A program made the translations under genes and the position numbers. From the NCBI GenBank assembly GCA_028291345.1, contig JAQGIF010000193.1, positions 1-34,139 on the forward strand: a DNA stretch of 34,139 nucleotides. Reading direction: 5' to 3'. The notes beneath the pieces are model-generated. The model saw only the letters and a program-made list of their open reading frames with translations. It was not told where the DNA came from and made no database searches. Shown here piece by piece: positions 15,972 through 26,348 of the stretch. Source of the DNA: Rhodospirillales bacterium (GTDB taxonomy: Bacteria; Pseudomonadota; Alphaproteobacteria; BOG-932; Roseiterribacteraceae). The stretch's first letter is position 1. Each line of letters opens with the position of its first letter.

Positions 15972-16637
15972 ATGGAGCGACTCATGGGTCGATTTAGGGG
16001 CTTTAACATAATGGTCAACGCACCTCGCGGCTTGGCTTTGGCTTTGATTGTCGCATCGGCGGCTGCAATGATTTCCGCACCCCTTCAGGCTGAAACCCAA
16101 AAGGCCAAGCACACGACACACAGCAGCGCGACCCCCGCAAAGCAAGCGGCGAAGGTGCCGCCCGGCGGCTGCCAGCCCACCCCCGATCAGGCTTCAATAG
16201 GCATCCGCGCACTTCAAACCGAACTGATGGTGGCGGGTCTGAAATGCAGCGCAGAGAAATGGAACGCCTTCACCGCCAAGTTCAAGACAACAATCAAGAC
16301 AGACGCCGACCGGATGCAGCGACTGTTCTCGAAGTCCTATGGCAAGTCCGGGGCGAACCAGATGAACGCCTTCGTCACCCAGCTCGCGAATGACGCCTCC
16401 CAGCGCAGCAATGGCTTTTCGGAAGCCGACTATTGCAAGCAGCAGGACATGCTGTTCGAGAAGGTCCTCGCTTTGACGAGTCTGGAACTGGAGCGCTTCT
16501 CCGCCGGGCGCGCCTTGTCCGTTCCTGCCCCCGTCGCACTATGCAAGCCGGATCCCGCCGAGACAGCCCCGCCGGCGACCCTAATCGTGACGACAGCTCC
16601 GCCCACTGCCACCGGCGGGGTCAATATCAGCAAATAA
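15972..16637 (+). CDS. Exported protein of unknown function with four cysteines
   Basis: I do not recognise a family. The protein has a signal peptide-like segment (GLALALIVASAAAMISAPLQA, cleavage probably after QAE or LQA), then a Lys/Thr/Ser-rich linker and an alpha-helical region. The mature part has four Cys (in GGCQP, LKCSA, YCKQQ, LCKPD), enough for two disulfides, and a Pro/Thr-rich C-terminus. Start choice is uncertain: ATG 15972 has AGGAAC upstream; ATG 15984 and ATG 16011 are alternatives, and 16011 would give the most typical signal peptide (208 residues). A frame extends further upstream to 15846 but looks non-coding. Periplasmic location is inferred. Confidence 0.7.
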   Translation: MERLMGRFRGFNIMVNAPRGLALALIVASAAAMISAPLQAETQKAKHTTHSSATPAKQAAKVPPGGCQPTPDQASIGIRALQTELMVAGLKCSAEKWNAFTAKFKTTIKTDADRMQRLFSKSYGKSGANQMNAFVTQLANDASQRSNGFSEADYCKQQDMLFEKVLALTSLELERFSAGRALSVPAPVALCKPDPAETAPPATLIVTTAPPTATGGVNISK

Positions 16638-16669
16638 AAAGCGACGCTTCCGCTACGAAAGCGCCGCTC
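16635..16669 (-). terminator. Intrinsic terminator downstream of the OmpA-family gene
   Basis: On the minus strand, the arm complementary to 16657-16668 (AGCGGCGCTTTC) pairs with the arm complementary to 16640-16651 (GGAAGCGTCGCT), 5-nt loop, two mismatches, followed by a run of Ts (complement of 16636-16640). It lies about 25 bp after the OmpA-family stop, the expected place. Confidence 0.7.
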
Positions 16670-16694
16670 CTTAACTAGATTCCGCTAAACCCGA

Positions 16695-17801
16695 TTACGA
16701 ACTTGGGTTAGCGCCGCCTGCCGAATAGACGATCTGAACGCGCCGGTTCTGCGGTTCCCGTACGCCATCCGCAGTCGGGACCAGCAGATCGTGCTTGCCC
16801 TTGGCGTAAATCGCGATCTCGCTGGCCGGAACGCCCTGCGCCTGGAGTTCGGCCGAGACCGCCTCCGCACGACGACGCGACAGACGCAGATTGTAGGCAT
16901 CCGACCCCACAGTATCGGTGTATCCCGTCACCTCGAGCTGGGTCACATGGCTGCTTTGGGCATTCGCCGCCGCCTTATCGACGATCCCCCGCGCCGCCGA
17001 TGTCAAATCGGACTTGTTGAAGTCGAAGAACACCAGATAATTGCGTGGTGCCGCGGGGGCTGGCGCGGGAGCCGGCGGCGGAACATAGGTCTGCGCCACA
17101 GCCTCTTCTTCATGCGCCTTTTCCCCGAACGAATAGCGGAAGCCAATCAAGGCGGACTGGGACTGATAGTCCGTCCGGATACCCGCCGGATGTTCGTCTG
17201 GTCGGACGAAGTACCGATATTCGAGCGTGACCGCCATGTTGTCGTCGAGATTATAGGCGACGCCCGCAATACCCTGGTAAGCGATGTTGGTGCGATCGCC
17301 ACCGAAATAGCTCGGATAGGGCATGCCGTCGGCACGGATGTGATCTGGCGCATACGTGGCCGCGCCAATACCGAAGCCGACATACGGCTTGAACGCGAAA
17401 TCGACCGGAATGTCATAAAGGGCATTCGCCATCAGCGCGTAGCTGCGCATCGCGCCCCGACCTTGGCCATAGCCGGAAATGGTGCTGACGCCGTTATACC
17501 GGTCGGCGCCTTCGAGTTCGAGACGCAGCCCGTTATTGAAGCCGTACCCAAACTGCAGGGCACCAATATAGCCGTCATCATAGCGAGTGGTCCCGAGCAC
17601 CGTGGAACCGGGCGCGAATTTCGCGACATTGGTGTCGCGATCGATCCAGTTCCCACCGACCTTCGCGCCCACGTACCACTGACCGCCGGTGGTAAAGCTG
17701 TCCATCCAGCTTTCGCTGGAAGAGCTGTTGGTTTGTGCGACAGCTGTACCGCCAAGCAAGCTTGCAGCAAGCCCAGCCAAAGACCAGAACTTATTTATCA
17801 T
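16695..17801 (-). CDS. OmpA-family outer-membrane porin-like protein
   Basis: An outer-membrane beta-barrel protein with a periplasmic peptidoglycan-binding domain. I start at ATG 17801, preceded by AAGGTG; upstream codons in frame are not signal-like. The 368-residue precursor has a signal peptide ending GGTAVA-Q. It continues with an eight-strand barrel of the opacity/OmpA type (WYVGAKVGGNW, FGYGFNNGLRLELEGAD, VGFGIGAATYAP, VTLEYRYF, ALIGFRYSFG), a proline-alanine hinge, and the C-terminal OmpA domain. In that domain, VTGYTDTVGSDAYNLRLSRRRA supplies the Asp and Arg that bind diaminopimelate. A strong terminator follows, and an EcfG-like promoter candidate lies about 90 bp upstream of the start. 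Confidence 0.92.
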   Translation of the reverse strand: MINKFWSLAGLAASLLGGTAVAQTNSSSSESWMDSFTTGGQWYVGAKVGGNWIDRDTNVAKFAPGSTVLGTTRYDDGYIGALQFGYGFNNGLRLELEGADRYNGVSTISGYGQGRGAMRSYALMANALYDIPVDFAFKPYVGFGIGAATYAPDHIRADGMPYPSYFGGDRTNIAYQGIAGVAYNLDDNMAVTLEYRYFVRPDEHPAGIRTDYQSQSALIGFRYSFGEKAHEEEAVAQTYVPPPAPAPAPAAPRNYLVFFDFNKSDLTSAARGIVDKAAANAQSSHVTQLEVTGYTDTVGSDAYNLRLSRRRAEAVSAELQAQGVPASEIAIYAKGKHDLLVPTADGVREPQNRRVQIVYSAGGANPSS

Positions 17802-17890
17802 AATAATACACCTTTTTACCCGTGATTTAGATCCAATTGAATCTAAATTGAATGCGGATGAAGTCATTCACTTCTCGCAACCAGCAATCG

Positions 17891-17916
17891 AACATATAAT
17901 TGGATAACGCAGTTCC
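17891..17916 (-). promoter_or_regulatory. Candidate EcfG-type promoter of the OmpA-family gene
   Basis: The minus strand reads GGAAC (complement of 17912-17916), 17 nt, TGTT (complement of 17891-17894). The -35 half is perfect and the -10 half has one mismatch to CGTT. Position (about 90 bp before the ATG) is reasonable. Confidence 0.35.
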
Positions 17917-18036
17917 CCTTCCAATACTCTCAACGTGTTATTGGGTTTGCTGCGTTGTAAATTGGTCACACACTTATTGACCGATCGCATACTAGATATT
18001 CGGTAAAATCAGAGGTGCACTACTTGAAGCGGCCAT

Positions 18037-18076
18037 AAAAAAGCGCCGCCCCCCGAGATCCTCGGGGGGCGGCGCT
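18037..18076 (-). terminator. Strong intrinsic terminator after the His-rich protein gene
   Basis: A perfect 16-bp GC-rich stem (18042-18057 with 18061-18076) and a 3-nt loop, followed on the minus strand by six Ts (complement of 18037-18042). It ends transcription of the small gene at 18096-18410. It also insulates the OmpA-family promoter region from upstream transcription. Confidence 0.93.
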
Positions 18077-18095
18077 CTTTGTGAGCCGCAAACGT

Positions 18096-18410
18096 TTAGC
18101 TGCTTGCGGCTTGCCTCAGGCAATTTTCTTGCTCTGCAGTTGGTGTGGCGTTGGACATGCACGCGTTCAGCTTATCGGCAACCGCATCGGTGCTGCTGCT
18201 GCCGCTCGTGCCAGACCGCGCCCCTTGATGATGGTGATGACGATGCATCTTGCCCTTCTGCATGTCGGCGGGTTCAGTGCTGTCAGCCGGTGCCGAAGCG
18301 GAGGCAGACGGTTCAGGCGCCGCACCCGTTTTGTCCGTGGGCGTTTGAGCGAAAGCAGCCACGCTCGCGAACATCATGGCGGCGGCTGTGATGTAAAATG
18401 TATTTGCCAT
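18096..18410 (-). CDS. Small exported His-rich protein of unknown function
   Basis: I do not recognise a family. From ATG 18410, with GGAGG about 8 nt upstream, the product is 104 residues. It has a signal peptide (AAAMMFASVAAFA-Q, cleavage after about residue 21), a Ser/Pro/Ala-rich spacer, a basic histidine cluster HRHHHH (57-62), and a short C-terminal helix with two Cys (84 and 97) that may form a disulfide. The His cluster suggests metal binding, but that is inference. A longer frame to 18560 overlaps the 3' end of clpB and is rejected. An EcfG-like promoter lies upstream, inside the clpB-proximal spacer. Confidence 0.75.
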   Translation of the reverse strand: MANTFYITAAAMMFASVAAFAQTPTDKTGAAPEPSASASAPADSTEPADMQKGKMHRHHHHQGARSGTSGSSSTDAVADKLNACMSNATPTAEQENCLRQAASS

Positions 18411-18442
18411 AACTGGACCTCCAGATTGGTTCCTGTTCGAGA

Positions 18443-18467
18443 AACCCACTGCACAGGTCAGAGTTCC
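18443..18467 (-). promoter_or_regulatory. Candidate EcfG-type promoter of the small His-rich protein gene
   Basis: The minus strand reads GGAAC (complement of 18463-18467), exactly 16 nt, GGTT (complement of 18443-18446), against the consensus GGAAC-N16/17-CGTT: one mismatch. It is about 35 bp before the start codon, a good promoter distance. Confidence 0.4.
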
Positions 18468-18486
18468 GACAATTGGCCGCGCGGGC

Positions 18487-21099
<2,613 letters not shown>

Positions 21100-21341
21100 T
21101 CAGGCGCTCCTTGAGGTTATGACACGGCCCTCCGCCGAGGCGCCCATAAGGAGAGGAGACCGCCCTCTTGGAGGCACGGCTATGACACAAATCAACGATA
21201 GTGCATTTATTTAGGCAGGCGGCAGCATGATCCAAGAGCCGCCCGCGCGAAGATTTAATCGCGCGGCTCGACACTGGGATCAGAACGCTGTCATCAGCGA
21301 AGGCGAAGCCGCATCGGCGCCGCCGGCCTGTTGGAAGAAAA

Positions 21342-22373
21342 TCAGCCTTCAGCGGGCTCAGGAGCCGCGACCTTGGCGCGGCGAGGGCGGCCGCGGCGCG
21401 GTGCTGCGGGCGCGGCCTCGGCCGGTGCCACAACCTCGGCGACCGGTGCCGCCTCAACCACGACCGGTTGCGGAAGTTCCATCTGCATCGGCGTCATCGG
21501 ATTCACGGGGACATGCTCGCCATTCGCGTGGCTGTCATTGCCGCCCCGGCCGTTCTGGCGTTCACGGTTTGGGCGTTCCCCCCTCTGACGATCTTCACCC
21601 TGGCGATCGTCAGAGCTGCGCGTCCGCGGGCGTTCTTCCGAAGATTGCCGTGGCTCACCGTCACGGCGGTCGGATCCCTCCGATTGCTGGCGATGCTGGC
21701 CCTCGCGATCGGTACGGTATTCGCCTTCGGGCTGACGGCGATAATTGCCACCTTCCGGCTGATTGCGATCCTGGTTACGCTCGCCCTGATTGCGGTCGCC
21801 GCGATAATGCGTTTCCGGCTGCGGGCGGTAAGCAGGATCCTGCTGTGGTCGGCCCTCCTGCTGATTGCGATCCTGGTTGCGCCCTTCTTGATTGCGACCA
21901 TCCTGATGACGCCCATCCTGGCGATAGGAATCGCCGCGCGAGGCCTGCCCCTCGCCCTGCTCGTCGGGTGGGAACTCGTCGCCGCCTTCGCCTGACCCCT
22001 CGTCGCCGCCTTGACCACCGCGGTAATCCTGACCGCCAAAGCCTTCCGGCCGGTAACGCCGGTTCGGATCGCCGCCATTCTGCTGTTGCTGCTGCTCCTG
22101 AGCCGCCGCGATGATGCGGTAATAATGCTCGGCATGCTGCAGATAGCTCTCCGCGATGATGCGGTCGCCCGAGGACGACGCGTCGCGCGCCAGCTGCAGA
22201 TATTTCTCGTGAACCTGAAAGGCGCTGCCACGTATGCGCACATCGGGACCGTTCGAGTCGAACGTCTGCATGCGCAACGGCATGTTCGGCCGACGACCCC
22301 CGTTATTGTTATTATTGCTGTTGTTATTGTTGTTACGCCCGCGCGACCGTTTGGGGTTGGGACCCTGTCTCAT
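21342..22373 (-). CDS. DUF4167 protein with long disordered Arg/Gln/Asp-rich region
   Basis: This is an alphaproteobacteria-specific protein of unknown function; the gene is usually found beside prmC/prfA, as here. ATG 22373 gives 343 residues beginning MRQGPNPKRSRGRNNNNN. The conserved part is the basic N-terminus plus a helical segment VHEKYLQLARDASSSGDRIIAESYLQHAEHYYRII (about 55-90), the DUF4167 core. The rest (about 100-290) is low complexity, dominated by repeats of RNQ, DRNQ, EGRNQ and RQ, and the C-terminus is Ala/Pro-rich then basic (RRGRPRRAKV). The charge pattern suggests RNA or ribosome association, but that is not demonstrated. Confidence 0.88.
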   Translation of the reverse strand: MRQGPNPKRSRGRNNNNNSNNNNNGGRRPNMPLRMQTFDSNGPDVRIRGSAFQVHEKYLQLARDASSSGDRIIAESYLQHAEHYYRIIAAAQEQQQQQNGGDPNRRYRPEGFGGQDYRGGQGGDEGSGEGGDEFPPDEQGEGQASRGDSYRQDGRHQDGRNQEGRNQDRNQQEGRPQQDPAYRPQPETHYRGDRNQGERNQDRNQPEGGNYRRQPEGEYRTDREGQHRQQSEGSDRRDGEPRQSSEERPRTRSSDDRQGEDRQRGERPNRERQNGRGGNDSHANGEHVPVNPMTPMQMELPQPVVVEAAPVAEVVAPAEAAPAAPRRGRPRRAKVAAPEPAEG

Positions 22374-22611
22374 CCTGCATATCTCTTGAGTTTGCCGGTT
22401 TCGGCGACCCGGTAATCGAAACACCGCCGCAGCTCAATACGAAGCCGCACATGTGGTCGAGCGATGGTCAAGTCATGGATTTCATCCGACCATCGGAGCC
22501 CGACCATCGAATGTTTCGATGAACGCCGTGCCGCCACATTAGTGGCTCATGCCGAGAATACAACGAAATTCCACAATTTGTGAAATATGGCGGCTTTGCT
22601 GCGCGCATCCG
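22374..22611. other. Spacer between prmC and the DUF4167 gene
   Basis: About 240 bp with no convincing gene. It contains a direct repeat of CCGACCATCG (near 22486 and 22500) and a small palindrome CATCGAATGTTTCGATG. No clear terminator or promoter could be assigned. Confidence 0.4.
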
Positions 22612-23493
22612 TCACAGAGCCCCGGCTCGTTTGAAGCTCAATGCCCGTTCTATCCCACCAAGATCGGCTCGGCGTGCGATCTGCTCTAGCCCGCTGTAGG
22701 CCGCAAGGCGGCACACATCGTCGGCCTGCCCGGCACCCACCTCGACGACCAGCATTCCGTCTTCCGTGAGCAAGGCCGGGATCGCCGGCATCAGTGCGCG
22801 ATAGGCATCCAGCCCGTCGCCCCCTCCGTCGAGCGCGAGCATCGGGTCATGCTCTCGCACCTCAGGCGACAGCCCGACAAGATCGGATTGAACGATATAA
22901 GGTGGGTTCGAGACAATGAGGTCGAACACCCCCGACAGCCCTTCCGCCCAGTTTCCGCGCGCGAAGGACGCACGTCCTGACAGGCCGTGACCGTCGGCAT
23001 TGATTCGGGCGGTCGCGATCGCGCCGTCCGAAAGATCGACACCCAATCCGGTCGCGGTCGGATATTCGGCGAGCAACGCCAGCAGAATCGCGCCGGTCCC
23101 GGTTCCGAGATCAAGGACTCTGAGCGCTCGGCCGCGATCGGGAATCGCGGTCACAACAGCCTCGATCAGCGTCTCGGTATCGCCCCGCGGGTCGAGCGTA
23201 TCGGGCGAGACCGCGAGATCCAGCGTCCAGAAATGGCGGCGTCCAACGATCCGCGACACCGGTTCATAGGCCGCGCGCCGGGCAAGCTCGCCCTCGAGCC
23301 GTGTGCGCTCGTCGTTCGTCAGGGCCTGATCTTCCTTGAGGTAGAGCGTGTCCCAACTGATGCCAAGCGCATGTTGGACGATCAGCCTGGCATCGAGAAC
23401 CGGCGTGTCGAGGCCTGCCGCCTTCATCAGTACGACCGCTTCCTTGAGCGCGCTTCGGCGTGTCGCCGCCGCCAGCTTCAATCCGGCAGTCAC
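22612..23493 (-). CDS. prmC: Peptide chain release factor N5-glutamine methyltransferase
   Basis: PrmC methylates the Gln of the GGQ motif of release factors, raising termination efficiency. The 293-residue protein has the N-terminal helical substrate-binding domain and the SAM motif [15 protein letters not shown] (about 126-140). The catalytic NPPY lies at 196-199 in [12 protein letters not shown]. The segment before the SAM site reads [11 protein letters not shown], where most members have a PRPDTE-type sequence. The ATG overlaps the prfA stop by 4 nt (ATGA), so the enzyme is translationally coupled to its substrate. Confidence 0.95.
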   Translation of the reverse strand: MTAGLKLAAATRRSALKEAVVLMKAAGLDTPVLDARLIVQHALGISWDTLYLKEDQALTNDERTRLEGELARRAAYEPVSRIVGRRHFWTLDLAVSPDTLDPRGDTETLIEAVVTAIPDRGRALRVLDLGTGTGAILLALLAEYPTATGLGVDLSDGAIATARINADGHGLSGRASFARGNWAEGLSGVFDLIVSNPPYIVQSDLVGLSPEVREHDPMLALDGGGDGLDAYRALMPAIPALLTEDGMLVVEVGAGQADDVCRLAAYSGLEQIARRADLGGIERALSFKRAGAL

Positions 23494-24563
23494 GTCAGTT
23501 CCGCCAGCCGTTCTGCTTGGTCCTGGGTGATCAACGCGTCCAGCACCTCATCCAGAGCCTCGCCAGACATGACCTTGTCGATCTTGTATAAGGTCAAATT
23601 TATACGGTGGTCTGTGACGCGGCCCTGGGGAAAATTATAGGTGCGGATGCGTTCCGATCGGTCCCCGGTGCCGACCTGGCCTTTGCGGGTCGCGGCGCGT
23701 TCCTCATGCAGCTTGGACCGCTCAGCCTCGTATAGCCGGGCACGCAGAATCTTGAGCGCCTTGGCCTTATTCTTATGCTGCGATTTCTCGTCCTGCTGGC
23801 TGACTACCGTGCCGGTGGGGATGTGGGTGATGCGCACCGCCGAGTCGGTCGTGTTGACCGACTGGCCCCCGGGACCTGAGGAGCGAAATACATCAATCCG
23901 CAGATCCTTGTCCTGGATGTCGATATCGACCTCTTCCGCTTCGGGCAGGACGGCGACGGTGACGGTCGAAGTATGGATGCGGCCCTGGGTCTCGGTCTTG
24001 GGGACGCGCTGGACCCGATGCACGCCCGATTCGAATTTCAGTCGCGCGAAAACCCCACGTCCGTTCACTTCCGCCACCGCCTCACGAAATCCTCCGATAT
24101 CGGAGTGGGAAATCTCCATCACATCGAACTTCCAGCCGCGAGTTTGGGCATAGCGCTGGTACATCTGAAACAGCTCGCTGGCGAACAAGGCCGCCTCGTC
24201 GCCGCCCGTGCCGGGGCGTATCTCGAGGATGGCGCTACGCTCGTCGGCGGCATCTTTGGGAAGCAGCTGGATCAGAATTTCGCGCTCAAGCGCCGGCAGG
24301 CGGTCCTTAAGCGCCGCGAACTCTTCTTCCGCCATCGAGCGCATTTCGCCGTCGGTCCCGGGATCGGCAATGAGCTCGGCCAAATCGCCTGCCTCTGACT
24401 GGCGCAGCCGCAGCTCCTCGATCGCCTCCGCAACGGGAGTCAGTTCGGCGAATTCGCGTGACAGACGCTGAAACTTCTCCGGGTCGTTAACCATGCCGGA
24501 TAGCGTGTCGCGTAGTTCGAGATAGCGGGTGGCGACGCGCTCCAGATTTTGCTGATAACTCAC
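23490..24563 (-). CDS. prfA: Peptide chain release factor 1
   Basis: RF1 recognises UAA and UAG and triggers peptide release. From GTG 24563, preceded by GAGG, the protein has 357 residues, the normal length; the longer frame to 24650 overlaps gloB and lacks similarity. Key motifs are [11 protein letters not shown] (about 118-128), the stop-codon recognition motif PxT as PKT (188-190), and GGQ at 232-234 in [20 protein letters not shown]. It lies 7 bp after gloB and overlaps prmC. Confidence 0.96.
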   Translation of the reverse strand: MSYQQNLERVATRYLELRDTLSGMVNDPEKFQRLSREFAELTPVAEAIEELRLRQSEAGDLAELIADPGTDGEMRSMAEEEFAALKDRLPALEREILIQLLPKDAADERSAILEIRPGTGGDEAALFASELFQMYQRYAQTRGWKFDVMEISHSDIGGFREAVAEVNGRGVFARLKFESGVHRVQRVPKTETQGRIHTSTVTVAVLPEAEEVDIDIQDKDLRIDVFRSSGPGGQSVNTTDSAVRITHIPTGTVVSQQDEKSQHKNKAKALKILRARLYEAERSKLHEERAATRKGQVGTGDRSERIRTYNFPQGRVTDHRINLTLYKIDKVMSGEALDEVLDALITQDQAERLAELT

Positions 24564-24570
24564 CAATACC

Positions 24571-25350
24571 TCAGAAATTATCCTTGCGGATGCGGATTTC
24601 CGCAAATACCTGGACCGGATCGGCGCCGGCCAAGCCAACGGCCTTGGCAATAGCCGGCTCGTCGGCCCTCAGGAACGGGTTCGTCTCGTTTTCGAGGCCG
24701 ATGGTTGAGGGGATGGTCGGTTTGCCAGCGGCGCGCAAGTGGTCGACCTCCGCCGCTCGGGCGGCCAGGGTCCGATTGTCGGGATCGACTGTCAGTGCGA
24801 AGCGGGCATTTGTCTGGGTGTACTCATGGCCACAATAAACGCGGGTCACCGACGGCAGCCATTTCAGCTTGCCTAGCGAGTTCCACATCTGGGCGGCATG
24901 ACCCTCGAACATGCGGCCGCAACCCATGGCAAAAAGCGTATCGCCCGAGAACACCGCCGCGCCCTTTTCGGTCCAGAACGCGACATGGCCGCGCGTATGA
25001 CCAGGAACCTCGATCACCTTGAACGACAAAGGGCCGAATTCAACCTTGTCGCCGTCGGCAACGGTCAAATCCATACCCGGGATACGCGCGGTTTCCGAGA
25101 GCGGGCCAATCAGCTTCGCATCGGGGAAGCGCGCCTTCAGCGCATCGTTCCCACCCATATGATCGGGATGGTGGTGGGTGTTGAAAATATGGGTGAGCGC
25201 CAGGCCCTGCCGGTCTAGCTCGGCGATAGCCGGAGTAGCATCACCCGCGTCGACGATCCCGACGACATCGCTGCCAGGCACGCGCAACAAATAGATGTAG
25301 TTATCCCGAAAGGCCGGAATGAGTTCGACGTCCAGTTTTTCGGCAGTCAT
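24571..25350 (-). CDS. gloB: Hydroxyacylglutathione hydrolase (glyoxalase II)
   Basis: The enzyme hydrolyses S-lactoylglutathione to lactate and glutathione, the second step of methylglyoxal detoxification. From ATG 25350 it is 259 residues, with the family N-terminus [15 protein letters not shown], and the metallo-beta-lactamase zinc motif THHHPDH at 58-64. Further motifs are [25 protein letters not shown] and [15 protein letters not shown], which together supply the binuclear metal ligands and the glutathione pocket. The longer frame to 25527 overlaps the methyltransferase gene. It is 4 bp after that gene and 7 bp before prfA, so these form one transcription unit. Confidence 0.95.
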   Translation of the reverse strand: MTAEKLDVELIPAFRDNYIYLLRVPGSDVVGIVDAGDATPAIAELDRQGLALTHIFNTHHHPDHMGGNDALKARFPDAKLIGPLSETARIPGMDLTVADGDKVEFGPLSFKVIEVPGHTRGHVAFWTEKGAAVFSGDTLFAMGCGRMFEGHAAQMWNSLGKLKWLPSVTRVYCGHEYTQTNARFALTVDPDNRTLAARAAEVDHLRAAGKPTIPSTIGLENETNPFLRADEPAIAKAVGLAGADPVQVFAEIRIRKDNF

Positions 25351-25354
25351 GGCT

Positions 25355-26275
25355 TCACTCGCTTCTAGGAACCGCAATATCGCCAGCTGGCCGTTCTGCC
25401 ACACCGAGCGCATCGGCGAGTCTGGTAGTGGCTTGGCCGGGACGGAGCGGTTGTTGCTGAGTCGCGGATGGCGCCCAGCCCGAGATATATAGTACCTCGA
25501 AGCTCGCCCGAACACGGGCCGCCGCAAAAAGGTGGCGCTTTTGATAAAGCCGGACGGCCTCCGCGAGGATGGCGCGGCGGAGCGGTCTACGCGGACGGAG
25601 CCTGATCGAATTGCCTTCCCCCATGTCGCGGAGTTCCCGCATCAGCGCCCAGGCGTCGGAATAGGACACAGTCAGCGGATCGCGATCGGCAACCGGCAGA
25701 GCGAATCCCGCTCGCTGCAACAGACCGGCGGCATCGCGCAGATCGGCCATGGGAGAAACACGGGCAGACACGCCGCCGCTGATCGCCAATTCGGCCTCCA
25801 TCAGCACCTGGCGCAATTCCCACAGAGTCTCGCCGCCGAACATGGCCGCGAGGAAAAGACCATCCGGCCGCAACGCCCGGCGGATCTGCACCAGCGCACC
25901 GGGCAGGTCATTGACCCAATGCAAAGCCAGCGAACTCACCGCCAGATCAAGGGAGGCGTCCGCAAAGGGCAGCGCCTCCTCATCTGCCGCGACAGCGGGG
26001 ACCGGCAGGCACGCCGACAAGGCCGGCGACGGGTCCATCGCATAAAACCGGTCGACTCGGCCGGTCGCCAGCGTCGCGCGCACCATATGGCCGCCGCGAC
26101 TGCCAAGATCGGCGCCGACGGCAAAACTCCGCTTCACGTCGGACAACCGGTCGGCCAGCCGCGCCGCGACCTCGGCAAACAGGAAATCGCTTTTGTCGCC
26201 CGCCAGCACCGCGCGCTCCCGGTGACTGCGGACCAGCGCGCGATCGAAGACGAGCAAGGGATCGTGGGTATTCAT
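25355..26275 (-). CDS. NDUFAF5/BioC-like SAM-dependent methyltransferase-fold protein
   Basis: A class I SAM-binding protein of about 306 residues from ATG 26275. Its N-terminus (VFDRALVRSHRERA) and its position beside grxC/comF-type genes in alphaproteobacteria match the family related to mitochondrial NDUFAF5, an arginine hydroxylase for complex I. Visible motifs are the SAM-site segment VGADLGSRGGHMVRA, the PLPFADASLDLAVSSLALHWVNDLPGAL block, and GLFLAAMFGGETL. E. coli BioC (biotin synthesis) shares this fold and is the common automated annotation, so the function is not settled. No strong Shine-Dalgarno precedes the ATG. Confidence 0.85.
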   Translation of the reverse strand: MNTHDPLLVFDRALVRSHRERAVLAGDKSDFLFAEVAARLADRLSDVKRSFAVGADLGSRGGHMVRATLATGRVDRFYAMDPSPALSACLPVPAVAADEEALPFADASLDLAVSSLALHWVNDLPGALVQIRRALRPDGLFLAAMFGGETLWELRQVLMEAELAISGGVSARVSPMADLRDAAGLLQRAGFALPVADRDPLTVSYSDAWALMRELRDMGEGNSIRLRPRRPLRRAILAEAVRLYQKRHLFAAARVRASFEVLYISGWAPSATQQQPLRPGQATTRLADALGVAERPAGDIAVPRSE

Positions 26276-26348
26276 CGAGGGGCAGTTTATAGGCAAATGC
26301 GATCATCGGGGCTATGCCCCATGCGCAGCCTGCTGCCGCTACTGGGAC

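Noticed and set aside
16791-17825. Plus-strand open frame of 344 codons opposite the OmpA-family gene
   Set aside because: The minus-strand OmpA reading has a signal peptide, barrel and OmpA domain; the antisense frame shows no family features.
21100-21230. Possible RpoH heat-shock promoter upstream of clpB
   Set aside because: A CTTAT -10-like element exists on the minus strand, but the properly spaced -35 reads CTCC instead of CTTG; not enough to call.
21243-21266. Palindrome CCGCGCGA/TCGCGCGG in the clpB-DUF4167 spacer
   Set aside because: A short GC stem without a T run and with no defined neighbour role; not distinguishable from chance in high-GC DNA.
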